64,000 bases of DNA from Mansonella perstans (GCA_037074765.1 JBAMDO010000049.1:233099-297098), one strand, 5' to 3'; numbered from the stretch's first letter, positions 48,397 to 61,693 are shown. Notes: a model not told the origin generated them from the sequence alone. Translations and numbers: made by a program.

Positions 48397-48437
48397 AATT
48401 TAAGTCGGCTGGATGATTTTTGCTATTAAATTTTACA

Positions 48438-49870
48438 ACAAAACAATAAGGAATAGTTCCTTGAAACATCTAATTTTGCAATACCGATAACCAAAGATTT
48501 CTTTTGTCAAAAATCTGTAATTAAAATTTAAAAGCATATCTAAAAAAAACATTCGTTTAAATTGAGTTATCCAGATTTTGGTAATGTGAAAGCTATTTCA
48601 ATGATATTGATAAATCTGTGATTATTTTGCAGTGATTCCTCTATCTTACTTTTGTTGTTTTCCTTTTCCTCTTTTGTCGCAAAATGATTACGATGACAGT
48701 TAAATGTTGCGGAAAACTCTTCAAATTAAAGGTAAAATTGTCAAAACATTCGCTCAGAATCCAAAATTCAGCGCTGCACGATTTGACAAAAGGATACAAA
48801 TGTTTTTATTTGCTGGTTTTACAGCCTTGTAAAATAAAAATATCATTTTTCTTCACAATTTTCATTTTCTTTCGTCATCCTGATTCCGGAATAATAGAGT
48901 AATACATCATTTATTCAATTAAAATGTCGAAAAAACTTGCTTCGGTTTTTTTCGACTATTTCGTTTTTTTTTTTCCTGTTCTGAGACCTGTTTGTTTTCC
49001 GCATTTCATTGTAAACAGCTAAGAAATGGGTTGAAGAAGGTATGTATAAAGGAGATGGTGTGAAGGTAGCGATAAAACTGGATTTCAAATGACTGTTACT
49101 TTATATTAATAAATTCTTGAATGATTTTAACAAATTTAACAAACGAAGTTAATTCCTCGAAACATTTTGACTCTCGAAAGTCAAGAAAATGCTTTTATAA
49201 AAACAAATCTCAGCAAAAGCAATAAAAAACTTTAAATGGTTCGAGACATAAATACATGTGCGATGCGTTTTTTTTTTATATTGCACTATTCGGTTGATTA
49301 AAATAATTCACTTTACGTTTGTCGTCCGTCTGAAACACTTTCATGATGTGACAGATAAATAATTTCGTAATCATTGGTGAACAGCTATGATATATTAAAA
49401 TGTCAACTAAACATACAATTCTACCACTCTGTTACTCTTGGCCAACTATTATTTCAACCAAGTATTGCCAAAAAGAATAAAAAATCTTTGCCTAAGTATT
49501 TATCAATTATCTAAGATCATAACTAAATCTTTTGCTGGATGCTTGTCGATGTTGCTTAAAAGTGATGGAATCCGCTCTCCGGTTTCAATTCCGGTACTAT
49601 AGTTGACACCCCATCACCTAACATGATCACCTTTCGACACCTTCATTTCCTTTTTTTTTCGAATAATTTTCCTTATTGATAATTATTTGTGCTTACAGAA
49701 AGCTTTCATACTTAACCTGATTAACTAAAAGGGCGACGTATTCGAGGAGTGATAACTTTGAGGCGATGAGACCTCGGACTGTACCTAAGCTGAAATTGGA
49801 GTTGAGCACCGAGGAAGGATTCATCCCTTTTATAGTAACATCGACAAGCATCGTTGTGATAGCATGTATA
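48438..49870. repeat. Inverted arm and diverged mosaic after copy 2
   Basis: 48,438-49,212 is the reverse complement of 45,187-45,965, making a palindrome with a spacer of about 2.5 kb. The segment 49,212-49,285 is a direct copy of the TTCGAGACATAAATACATG block. The segment 49,285-49,400 is a strongly diverged copy of about 30,478-30,600. The segment 49,460-49,870 is a diverged copy, inverted relative to the direct units, of the foldback-element loop; it retains the structured core at 49,562-49,617. Confidence 0.85.
49562..49617 (+). ncRNA. 56-nt structured element, diverged copy
   Basis: Despite many changes around it, the closing stem GTGATGG/CCATCAC is intact. The inner hairpin is improved to CCGG-TTTCAATT-CCGG, a perfect 4-bp stem. 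Preserved pairing in a diverged copy is the best evidence that the fold matters. Confidence 0.4.
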
Positions 49871-50081
49871 TATATATATATATATATGTATCGTTGTGAT
49901 AGCATATATATTAACAAAAAAACTAACAAATGCTATAAAACATTCATAAATTTCCGTTCAAAATATTTCAATTTTTGGATTTTTTATAATTTTAATTTGA
50001 ATGAAATGCTCCATCTGTTCAGAATTGCTTATTTAATTAATTTCTAGCGACCAATCATTTATTCAAGTGAACTTGAAAACT

Positions 50082-50333
50082 TCAACTTGAAACCAGCGAA
50101 TATAGAAAAACAAAAAATTCTATGTGCATGGAGCTGAATGCTATCTTGTTTAATTTCATACAGTTTATATACAAAGTACGTTTATCACTTCTAATGTTAA
50201 CTTGGAGTGTTTGTTTCGTTGTCTTCTCCTTACAATGAAAAAATGGGCAACTTTTGAATTTTTTGAATAAAACCAGGCGATTAATGTCAATTATTTGTAT
50301 TTGTTTCACATCCAAGTTGTTTATTTTATGCAA
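50082..50333 (-). other. Conserved 83-codon ORF in repeat, copy 3
   Basis: Differs from 26,508-26,759 only at the last residue. Lys-rich, no recognised domain. Confidence 0.25.
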
Positions 50334-51754
50334 CGTTGAATGACGTAATTGTGTTATAAGTTTAAAGTTATTTTGACATTTTACTTGTTCCGAAAAAACG
50401 GATCACGAATAACATCTTATCTGCTGCTATGTAGCATAATTGATAATTTATATAATTATGATTTCTGTTAATAATTATTTCACGTAAGTTTATTGGAAAG
50501 TATTCTCGTCAGCAGCGTCAATAAACTCTAAAATTTCTAAAATAAGGTTAACATTATAGTATATTTTTATGCTTTATGGGAAAAATAAGTATGGGATCTG
50601 TGGAATTAAGTATTACAGGAATTAACTGTATAAGTAAACGTTTATGTAAAATCAAAGTAACCGTAAATCATTCTAATCATTACACTTAATAAGGTTTTCT
50701 TCAGATCTGAGGACGGTCCTGATAATTGCTGCAACGTCAGTAGCATTTAAATATTTTTTGAATAAATTGTGGAATTCAATAACCTTTTAAATGTTTCTCA
50801 ATACTCATCATTTATCATTATTAAATAAAAAGTAATTAAAGATAAACAAAATTTTCAAGAAAAGGAATATCCAAGACAGAAGGAAAATAAAGGTCCAGTG
50901 ATAGATCAGCTGCGAAAGAAATAATATATGGTCCACATTTCCTGAAAATGAGGTAATATTCAGTTTTAGCTGATAAGCTTCTGATAAGATGCTCGGCAAA
51001 TTACTTCACTTTTCGGTCAAGTTCAATTTTCTGCTGTTATGTTATTTAAGAGTTCTTTTGAATACATAGATGGATTAATGGTTACATATGCAAAAAAGTG
51101 GTTATTTATACGACGCAGATTTTTGGCTACATTGTTGATTAGGCAGGCTAGGAAATTAACATTTTCTTCTGGCTTGGACTAATGCGGAATGTTGATGCTT
51201 TTAAAAATGTTTGAATATCAAGTCATCGTGTCACTGTGATAGCATATATACTAACAAAAAAATTAACGAATGTTATAAAATATTCATAATTTCCGTTCCA
51301 AATACTTCAATTTTTGTATTTTTTACAATTTCAAATTAAAAAAAATGCTCCATCTATTCGTAATTGCTCATTTGATTAATTTCTAGAGATCAATAATTTA
51401 TTCAGATGAACTTGAAATTTTCAACCACTTGATACCAGCGAATATAGAATAACAACAAAATTTCATGTGCAGGAACTAAATGTTATCTTGTTTAATTTCG
51501 ACAGTTTATGTAAAAAGTACCTCTATCAATTTTAACCAGTCAAATTAGGGAATATTGAGGGTTAGAGTTAGTAGATATAATAATTTCAGAGTAAATAACA
51601 ACAAAATATTCAAACCAATAAATTTTCAATAATCAGAATCTTTTATAAGCTATCTCTAGCAAACGCCTATGAATTACAAGTTGCTAAAAAATTTTTAACT
51701 ATTGCGGAATGATCCTTTTTCATGATTATTGCAATATAAGATTTAAAAGCTTAC

Positions 51755-51902
51755 CTTCGAAGGAAGAATCATCACTTTCCTTGACTTGCTTGAAATTTAG
51801 TTATATGTTATTGAGCAGTGGATTTATTAGTCTTTCTAATTGTTCTAGTTCATTGCGAAAGCAATAAATGAGCAGTAGAAGATATATTATAAATTTCATC
51901 AT
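51755..51902 (-). pseudogene. Secreted-peptide first exon, copy 3
   Basis: Minus strand: MMKFIIYLLLLIYC, then FRNELEQLERLINPLLNNI, a TAA, and in the same frame LNFKQVKESDDSSFEG to the donor GAAG|GTAAGC. A single stop therefore breaks an otherwise continuous exon of about 50 codons. The middle is unrelated to that of copies 1 and 2, while the signal peptide and donor end are conserved. Confidence 0.45.
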
Positions 51903-52239
51903 ATTTGAAATCCTCTTGCAATCTGTAATGATGGTTTTCGTAATAATGATGCAAAGTTTTGCCTTATAAGGAAATTTACCTCTTAATCAAACAACAAAAT
52001 TAGCTGTTTCACCGACCGATTAAGAGACAATTACACTTGAAAACTGTCTCAATCAAAACTTAACACATGAAACTAACAGTTCTTATGGCATTCTTCAAAT
52101 CGAACAAACTCCAGGCATTTTGTTCAACAATGAAGAAGACATTGAAGGAATTATCAGTGATTTAAAAGATAAAAATTGTGATTCGTATACTTTAACAGCG
52201 GAATCAATTTATATAACAGATATTAATAGATTGTTCTGA
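51889..52239 (+). pseudogene. Opposing frame with two in-frame stops, copy 3
   Basis: The initiator is ATA instead of ATG. Both internal TAA codons are present. Near the end a 6-nt insertion changes INIRDRLF to IYITDINRLF without disturbing the frame or the final TGA at 52,237. Confidence 0.35.
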
Positions 52240-52303
52240 GACCAGTTTATTTTCCGTATTTCACAGGCAAATAACAAAAATGGATTAAGACAGATTAATA
52301 AAA

Positions 52304-53443
52304 AGGAACTGATGTAAATTATAACAATGAAACTAGATTTCATCTATCCAGTTATTTTTTGCTTTACAAAGATTTTATCAGCAGTCATTTTTAATTAATC
52401 AAAACTTTTTCGGATTTTTTAATATGAAATAAATGATCGCTTATTTCAGTAGAAAAATTTGAAAACTGTTAAAAATTGATGAAAATTTCGGTGAATAGTT
52501 CTATGCTATTTTATTACAGAATTTGCTTTCTTTAATAATGCAATATTTATGAATGAATTCACTCATTTCCAATGAATTCTAGCACATATATTAGACTAAG
52601 GTCGATAAAATTGCATTAAGGTGAATTATGGCCAAAATGAATAAAAAATCTTTGTTTAAATATCTACTAATATTTAAGATCATAGCTAAATCTTTTGCTG
52701 TGTATGCTTGTCGTTGCTACAATAAAGGGGATGAGTCTTTCCTCGGTGCTGAATTTCCATTCCAGCGTACATACAGTACGATGTTCCATCGTCTCAAAAT
52801 TTTCACTCCTCGAACACGAAGCCCTCTTTATTAATAAGTAATTTTGTCTTGCAAGATTTAAGTACAAAAGCTTTCTACGTACACAAATAATTTATCCATG
52901 CCAGCAAGGAAAACTATTCGAAAAAAAGAAATGAAGGTGTCGAAACATGACAACGTTGGGTGATGGGCGCCGACTATTCGTACCGGAATTGAACTCGGAG
53001 AGCGGACTCCATCACTTTTAGAGCAACATCGGCAAGCATCCAGCAAAAGATTTAGCTATGATCTTAGACAACTGATAAATATTTAGGAAAAGATTTTTTA
53101 TTCATTTTAGCCATTATTTTGCTTGATACTATTTTATCGATCTTAATCTTATGTGTATCCTAGAATTCATTAAGATGAGTGAATTTATTCATAAATACTG
53201 CGTTATTAAAAGTAGCAAATTCTGTAGCAAAATAGAATATAACTATTAATCGAAATTTTCTTCAATTTTAACAATTTCCAACTTTTTCGACCGGAATAAG
53301 TAATCATTTATTTCATGTTGAAAAGAAAAAATTTTGATTTGTTAAAAATGATTGCTGACAGAATCTTTGCAAAGCAAAAATAACTGGATAGATGAAATCT
53401 AATTTCATTACTATGGCTTACATCAGTTCCTTTTTATTTATCT
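52304..53443. mobile_element. Foldback element, copy 3
   Basis: Nearly identical to copy 1 through the loop. The right arm passes into a poly-T-rich stretch and an extra diverged arm-like copy (about 53,630-53,880) that is absent from the inverted copy. Confidence 0.75.
52960..53015 (-). ncRNA. 56-nt structured element, copy 3
   Basis: Identical to copy 1 in the closing stem and B-box-like core. Confidence 0.4.
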
Positions 53444-53506
53444 ATTTTATTAAGATAGATTAAAAAAATTTTGTTTTTGTTTTTTTTTTGTTTTTTTTAT
53501 TTCAAG

Positions 53507-53562
53507 CTGAGCCTCGCTCCGATTTGAATCTGCCACAATATGTCGTTGCTGCTGCAATATAA
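53507..53562 (+). other. Exon-like fragment unique to copy 3
   Basis: After a long pyrimidine run ending TTTCAAG, a short frame reads EPRSDLNLPQYVVAAAI to TAA. It is GC-richer than its surroundings and has no counterpart in the other amplicon copies. It is too short to identify. Confidence 0.25.
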
Positions 53563-56553
53563 TGGCGCAATAGATGAAGAATGAAGTCAAAAAAAGGCAA
53601 GTGACAAAAAGGAATTAAGGCAAGGAACCGATGTAAATCATAACAATAATACTTGATTTTTTTCAACTTTTCAACCATTCAGTTATTTTTGCTTTGCGAA
53701 GATTTCACCAGCAATCATTCTTAACAAACCAAATTTTTTTCGAACTTGCTTTTTTAATGTAAAATAAATGACTATCTACTCCAATCGAAAAGGTTGAAAC
53801 TATGAAATTGCGATAAATTGAAAAAAATTTTGCATTCTATTTGTAGAGATGTCGTTTAAAGTTTCTTAGATGTTTAGTTTCACGAAATCGCATCTGTTAT
53901 GTTACGAAATAAATTTAAAAGTTAATCAAATTTTCTATTTTGAAAGACGATGTATTTCAATAAGACATAATAACAAATAAAAACAGTTTTAAACAAAAAA
54001 TTAAAATAACTAAAGTGAACAATATTAACAATGAAAAGTAGAAGTATGTGTAGAATATGGAATTTATTAGCAAATTATATATGGAATTTACTAGCAAATT
54101 TTTTTACTTTACTTAAAATTCGAACGAAATTTATAACAAACGTACTATTATTGTTAATTTTATCAAAAATCATTTGCTAAGGATTAAGGAAAAAGAAATG
54201 CTTGAATGGACAATGTCCATTATTTTTTACTTCGCAAGGATTTTATCAACAATCATTTTTAACTAATCAAAATTTTTTCGGATTTTTTTTAGTATAGAAT
54301 AAATTACTACATATTCCAGTCGGAAATTTTGAAAACTATGAATTTGCGACTAATTGAAGATAAGTTTGGTTAAAGTTCTATTCATTTCTGCAGATGTTAT
54401 TTAAAGTCTTTTTCTAGACATCAGTTTGGCTTTCGAAATCGTGTTGGTATTTGACAAGAACTTAAGAAATAGTAAGAGATGACAGAAAGATAAGGCTTAC
54501 ACGCCGAATATGACGGTGATTGTTATTTTTCAGTGAAATTATTCGGCTAATCAGAATAAATCATTCGATACTTTGTTGTTCCTCTGATGACAATTTCATA
54601 ATGTAACAGACAGACAGATAATTTTGCAGTATCTTTATTGCAAAATTGATATACTATGATATAGTATATCTATGATATACTAAAAGTTCTGAAACTCTGT
54701 GTATTTAAAAAATCAGTGTGGTCAAAGTAGAGCCGTAGTTCAACAGTTGCCAAGCCATAGCCTACATTTTGTGTATTTTGATCAACATTTTTATATAAGT
54801 CAAAGTCAACCCCATAATTATTTAATATTGTAAAATTACACTTGAATAGTGCAATTTTTAAAAGAGACATCAGAAGCATTTTCTAAAACAGCAGCAGAAG
54901 CAATAAAAAACTTTAAATAGTTCGAGACATAAATACATGTGCGATGCGTTTTTTATTTTTTTATGTTGCGAATGATTCTGGAAATAAACTGTTTAATTTT
55001 TAATTCGCCTTCATTAATTTATGAGATTTGTTTTTATAAAAGCATTTTTTTGACAAAATAATCACAGATTTGTGAATATCATTAAAATAGCTTTCATAGT
55101 TTGATATCTGGATAACTGATCGCAGATTTCAGATGAAAGACAGATTTGTTTTTCGCATTACAAGAATAAATGTTTCGAGGAATTAACTTCGTTTGTTAAA
55201 TTTGTTAAAATCATTCAAGAATTTATTAATATAAAGTAACAGTCATTTGAAATCCAGTTTTATCGCTACCTTCACACCATCTCCTTTATACATATCTTCT
55301 TCAACCCATTTCTTAGCTGTTTACAATGAAATGCGGAAAACAAACAGGTCTCAGAACAGGAAAAAAAAAAGGAAATAGTCGAAAAAAAACCGAAGCAAAT
55401 TTTTTCGATATTTTAATTGAATAATCGATGTATTACTCCATTATTCCAGAATCAGGATGACGAAAGAAGATGAAAATTGTGAAGAAAGAATTACGATATT
55501 TTTACTTTACAAGGCTGTAAAACCAGCAAATAAAATCATCTGTATTCTTTTGTCAAACCGAGCAGCGTTGAATTTTGGATTGTGAGCGAATGTTTTGACA
55601 ATTTTACCTTAAATTTAAAGAGTTTTCCGCAACATTTTATTTCATCGCAATCATTTCACGACAAAAGAGGAAAAGGAAAACAACAAAAGTAAGATAGAGG
55701 AATATCATTGCAAAATAATCACAGATTTATCAATATCATTGAAATAGCTTTCACATTACCGAAATCTGGATAACTGAATTTAAAAGAATGTTTTTTTTAG
55801 ACATGTTTTTAAATTTTAATTGCAGATTTTAGACAAAAGAAATTTTTGGTTATCGGTATCGCAAAATTAGATGTTTCAAGGGACTATTTTTTATTGTTAA
55901 ATTTGTTAAAATCATTGATGAATTTGTTCTTCGGATAAAATAAAACAACTGGTCATTTGAAATCCAGTTTTATCGTTATCTTTACAACAATTTCTTTATA
56001 CTCATACTTTTTTATAAAGAAATATGGAAATTAAATAATTCTCAAAAAAAACTGAATCGCTTGAATGCGTTCATCAATCAGACTATGTTTACTGATTCCA
56101 CTGTGGATGCATAAAAGCGCAAATTTTATGTCTGCCAGTCATTAAAAGTTCGTTACTACTTCTGCAGTCGTTTTAGAAGATGCTTCCTATGTTGAACGAT
56201 GCTTTGAGTTTCACCCAAACTTGTGGCAAATCTTAATTTTCCCCGACACAGCTTTTAAAATTCTTCTCATTTAAAAATTACTCTATTAATGTCTAAATTT
56301 ATAATAGGTTTTGATTTATTTTTATAACAAATACAGATATTCGCTGTACAATATATTCGTTTTTAAATATGTTGAAGCTGACAGTATATCTCGTCTTCTT
56401 GATCTATTGCAGCCGACAATTGTTCGAAATTGGAATTGTGGGTAGGTTTTAGAACTAATTCATCAAATGTTGAAAGCAGACTTTTAAACTAGAATAATCC
56501 AACCTAGTAATCATTAAAATTTAGTAGCAAAAATCATCCAGCTGACTTAAATT

Positions 56554-56865
56554 ATGCCTAATTTATTTGTGATATATAATAACTTTTACTTAATGATTAA
56601 AGTGAATCTGGTTTTATATTTCCAGATTTCAATCAAATGCAGCAACTACATTAATCCTACATTTTTGTTTCATTTTTTTTATTTCGACAAACGAAAATTT
56701 ATTTTTAGAGTGAACAAAACTGCAATAAAAACACGATTACAACAACATTTTTGTCTACTTAGGAAATTTGCCATAGTTGAGAAAATAAAAAAAAGGAATA
56801 TAAACACATTAATAGAAGAGAATTCAAAAGGAAATAATTCACCGCGAAAAATAATGCTTAGATAA
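56554..56865 (+). other. Conserved ORF in palindrome spacer, copy 4
   Basis: This is the inverted counterpart of 34,244-34,546. The frame ends differently (KRNINTLIEENSKGN...) because one A is missing from an A-run near 56,790, extending it to 103 codons. Confidence 0.25.
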
Positions 56866-57811
56866 TCTAGAAACAAACCAAATTTGCTCAGAGTACATTC
56901 TAAATTCGATTCTGTTGTGATTCAAACTTTGAGAATTTTAGCTGGAATGGAAATAAATCTGTGATTTTAAAGAATAAAAAATATAACTCTTTGGAATTTC
57001 ATTTTATGGGAAATTTCGTCTCTTCATTTGTGTTTGATTGTTTTAATGTAGGAATCAATTATAAGATCATCGCATTACAGTATCATGCGCTGTACTTCGT
57101 GGATATTTTGACAAATTTGATAGTTTTGGAAAATGTAAATTAATTCGAAAGAGGCGAGAAAGGGTTAGAAGAAGTAAAAGGGACCAATAGGGATTGGTAA
57201 CACTAGCAAACCATAAATGTTTGGGCAACAATATCTTCTAATTATTTTTTTTCAATGTATGGCATCTGCAATATGCAGTATGCGACACTAAAATAAGCAG
57301 TCTGTTAACATGCTAAAGTATAGTCTTACTTGGTCACTCCAATTCAGCAATGCTCACAAAAGTATGCAAAAAATTTTATTTGCTAATTTTATAACTTCGC
57401 AATGTTAATGATATTTCACAAGAAGAATATCATAATTCTTTCTTCATATTTCGCCATCTTTTTTCGTTATTTTCTTCCAACAGCTGCAATATTGGTAATT
57501 TTATTTATGCAAATTCATTTCGTGTCTAATTAAAAAAGGTGAGCGGGAGAATTCGTAAAAGTTATCAGATTCTTGAATTAATCAATTATTAAATCTTAAA
57601 TGATGCCATTGTCAGTTGCTTATGATCTAAAGATTCATTTCCTGCTTGGCTTATGTCATTTATTGGGCATGGACCCGTAACTTATAAGTTGGATAATTTG
57701 TGCCCGGGCTCAGCTTAATAGTATTAGGAAACAAACAGGGCACATTATAACTTGAAGTCGTAATCACAATAGCTCCGTAATCATCTGCGATACTAGGTTG
57801 GATTATTCTAG

Positions 57812-57937
57812 TTTAAAAGTCTGCTTTCAACATTTGATGAATTAGTTCTAAAACCTACCATCAATTCCAACTTGGAACAATTGTCGGTTGCAATAGATCA
57901 AGAAGACGAGATATATTGTCAGCTTGAACATATTTGA
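57812..57937 (+). other. Short acidic ORF in palindrome arm
   Basis: A 41-codon frame reads KSLLSTFDELVLKPTINSNL, then EQLSVAIDQEDEIYCQLEHI. The counterpart at 34.6-34.74 kb keeps the frame with a few substitutions (KPTHNSNFEQLSAAIDQED, QLQHI). The counterpart in copy 1b near 38.3 kb has an early TGA. It looks protein-like but is short, and no family is recognised. Confidence 0.25.
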
Positions 57938-60377
57938 AAACGAATATATTGCAAATTGTTGTCGTGCCGATTCTGAAATGTGGAGTTCACCAAAATTAAT
58001 TAATTTGTTAAATTTTCGACTAATTGAGATTCGAGGAAGTGAATTCTTGATCACGGATACTTGTGCATGGAGTTCGAGTGATAATATTTATGTAAAAATT
58101 TTCTAAATTCATATCATTTAAAATTGGAATTGGAAGAATTTATTTTATGATCTTTTAGAATACCCAGACTTTTTTATAGAACTGAGTGAAATTAAATTTA
58201 AATCATAATATCTGATATCATTTCTTCATAATTGTTTATACAAAGAAGTCATTTGATGAATAAGTAGTACTAATAAATGATAAGAGAGGATTATTTTGCA
58301 AAATTCTTTCGAACGGGATTGAGAACAAAGAGATTATTTACTGGATTCAATAGATGTATTCACTTCTATTACCACTATTAAATTTTTTATTAACTAAACC
58401 ATTATTAATCTTTACGTACAAGCGAGTATCTGTATTTGTTGTAAATGTAAATCAAAACCTATTATAAATTTAGACATTAATAAAGTAATTTTTAAATGAG
58501 AAGAATTTTAAAAGCTGTATCAGAGAAAATTAAGATTTGCCACAAGTATGGGTGAAACTCAAAGCATCGTTAACATAGGAAGCATCCTCTAAAAGGACTG
58601 CAGAAGTAGTAACGAACTTTTAATGACTGGAGACATAAAATTTGCGCTTTTATGGTTCCACAGTGGAATCAGTAAACATAGTCTGATTGATGGACGCATT
58701 CAAAGATTCGGTTTTTTTTTTTTTTTTTTTTTTTTGAGAATTATTTAATTTCCATATTTCTTTATAAAAGGCTTAAATGAGTATAAAGAAATTGTTGTAA
58801 AGATAACGATAAAACTGGATTTCAAATGACCAGTTGTTTTATTTTATGCGAAGAACAAATTCATCAATGATTTTAACAAATTTAACAATAAAAAATAGTC
58901 CCTTGAAACATCTAATTTTGCGATACCGATAACCAAAAATTTCTTTTGTCTAAAATCTGCAATTAAAATTTAAAAACATGTCTAAAAAAAACATTCTTTT
59001 AAATTCAGTTATCCAGATTTCGGTAATGTGAAAGCTATTTCAATGATATTGATAAATCTGTGATTATTTTGCAATGATTCCTCTATCTTACTTTTGTTGT
59101 TTTCCTTTTCCTCTTTTGTCGTAAAATGATTACGATGACAGTTAAATGTTGCGGAAAACTCTTCAAATTAAAGGTAAAATTGTCAAAACATTCGCTCAGA
59201 ATCCAAAATTCAGCGCTGCACGGTTTGACAAAGGATACAAATGATTTTATTTGCTGGTTTTACAGCCTTGTAAAGTAAAAATATCATAATTCTTTCTTCA
59301 CAATTTTCATCTTCTATTTTGTCAAAAAAATGCTTTTATAAAAACAAATCTCATAAATTAATGAAGCGGAATCATAGATTGGACAGTTTATTTCCAGAAT
59401 CATTCGCAACATAAAAAAATAAAAACGCATCGCACATGTATTTATGTCTCGAACTATTTAAAGTTTTTTATTGCTTCTGCTGCTGTTTTAGAAAATGCTT
59501 CTGATGTCTCTTTTAAAAATTGCACTATTCAAGTGTAATTTTACAATATTAAATAATTGTGGGGTTGACTTTGACTTATATCAAAATGCTGATCAAAATA
59601 TACAAAAAGTAGGCTATAGGCTTAGCAACTGTTGAGCTACGGTTCTACTTTGACCAACTGATTTTTTAAATACACAGAGTTTCAGAACTTTTAGTATATC
59701 ATAGGCCATTTCATAAAGATATTGCAAAATTATCTGTCTGTCTGTTACATTATGAAATTGTCGTCAGAGGAACAACAAAGTATCGAATGATTTATTCTGA
59801 TTAGCCGAATAATTTCACTGAAAAATAACAATCACCGTCATATTCGGCGTGTAAGCCTTATCTTTCTGTCATCTCTTACTATTTCTTAAGTTCTTGTCAA
59901 ATATCAACACGATTTCGAAAGCCAAATTGATATCTAGAAAAAGACTTTAAATAACATCTGCAGAAATGAATAGAACTTTAACCAAACTTATCTTCAATTA
60001 GTCGCAAATTCATAGTTTTCAAAATTTCCGACTGGAATATGTAGTAATTTATTCTATACTAAAAAAAATCCGAAAAAATTTTGATTAGTTAAAAATGATT
60101 GTTGATAAAATCCTTGCGAAGTAAAAAATAATGGACATTGTCCATTCAAGCATTTCTTTTTCCTTAATCCTTAGCAAATGATTTTTGATAAAATTAACAA
60201 TAATAGTACGTTTGTTATAAATTTCGTTCGAATTTTAAGTAAAGTAAAAAAATTTGCTGTAAATTCCATATATAATTTGCTAATAAATTCCATATTCTAC
60301 ACATACTTCTACTTTTCATTGTTAATATTGTTCACTTTAGTTATTTTAATTTTTTGTTTAAAACTGTTTTTATTTGT

Positions 60378-61282
60378 TAATATGTCGATGAATGAATAAA
60401 TTCACTCATCTTAATGAATTCTAGGATACACATAAGATTAAGATCGATAAAATTGTATCAAGCAAAATAATGGCTAAAATGAATAAAAAATCTTTTCCTA
60501 AATATTTATCAGTTGTCTAAGATCATAGCTAAATCTTTTGCTGGATGCTTGCCGATGTTGCTCTAAAAGTGATGGAGTCCGCTCTCCGAGTTCAATTCCG
60601 GTACGAATAGTCGGCGCCCATCACCCAACGTTGTCATGTTTCGACACCTTCATTTCTTTTTTTCGAATAGTTTTCCTTGCTGGCATGGATAAATTATTTG
60701 TGTACGTAGAAAGCTTTTGTACTTAAATCTTGCAAGACAAAATTACTTATTAATAAAGAGGGCTTCGTGTTCGAGGAGTGAAAATTTTGAGACGATGGAA
60801 CATCGTACTGTATGTACGCTGGAATGGAAATTCAGCACCGAGGAAAGACTCATCCCCTTTATTGTAGCAACGACAAGCATACACAGCAAAAGATTTAGCT
60901 ATGATCTTAAATATTAGTAGATATTTAAACAAAGATTTTTTATTCATTTTGGCCATAATTCACCTTAATGCAATTTTATCGACCTTAGTCTAATATATGT
61001 GCTAGAATTCATTGAAATGAGTGAATTCATTCATAAATATTGCATTATTAAAGGAAGCAAATTCTGTAGTAAAATAGCATAGAACTATTCACCGAAATTT
61101 TCATCAATTTTTAACAGTTTTCAAATTTTTCTACTGAAATAAGCGATCATTTATTTCATATTAAAAAATCCGAAAAAGTTTTGATTAATTAAAAATGACT
61201 GCTGATAAAATCTTTGTAAAGCAAAAAATAACTGGATAGATGAAATCTAGTTTCATTGTTATAATTTACATCAGTTCCTTTT
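60378..61282. mobile_element. Foldback element, inverted copy 4 (truncated)
   Basis: Inverted relative to copies 1-3. The arm at the low-coordinate side stops at about 60,378, where it joins sequence matching 53,965-54,300. Confidence 0.75.
60569..60624 (+). ncRNA. 56-nt structured element, copy 4
   Basis: Same sequence as the other copies, here on the plus strand; a T-run at about 60,657-60,662 could terminate Pol III. Confidence 0.4.
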
Positions 61283-61343
61283 TATTAATCTGTCTTAATC
61301 CATTTTTGTTATTTGCCTGTGAAATACGGAAAATAAACTGGTC

Positions 61344-61693
61344 TCAGAACAATCTATTAATATCTGTTATATAAATTGATTCCGCTGTTAAAGTATACGA
61401 ATCACAATTTTTATCTTTTAAATCACTGATAATTCCTTCAATGTCTTCTTCATTGTTGAACAAAATGCCTGGAGTTTGTTCGATTTGAAGAATGCCATAA
61501 GAACTGTTAGTTTCATGTGTTAAGTTTTGATTGAGACAGTTTTCAAGTGTAATTGTCTCTTAATCGGTCGGTGAAACAGCTAATTTTGTTGTTTGATTAA
61601 GAGGTAAATTTCCTTATAAGGCAAAACTTTGCATCATTATTACGAAAACCATCATTACAGATTGCAGAGGATTTCAAATATGATGAAATTCAT
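61344..61693 (-). pseudogene. Opposing frame with in-frame stops, copy 4
   Basis: Inverted counterpart of 51,889-52,239. It carries the copy 3 six-base insertion and both TAA codons, plus a 1-nt deletion near 61,666 in the hydrophobic leader that shifts the start out of frame. Confidence 0.35.

Larger units (their letters stand above)
41783..48437 (+). repeat. Amplicon unit, direct copy 2
   Basis: It is collinear with 27,830-34,580 at high identity, including the foldback element (42,993-44,132), the opposing frame and the spacer ORFs. A long A-run at 46,045-46,070 replaces a shorter one. It ends at 48,437, where it switches into an inverted copy of 45,187-45,965. Confidence 0.92.
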
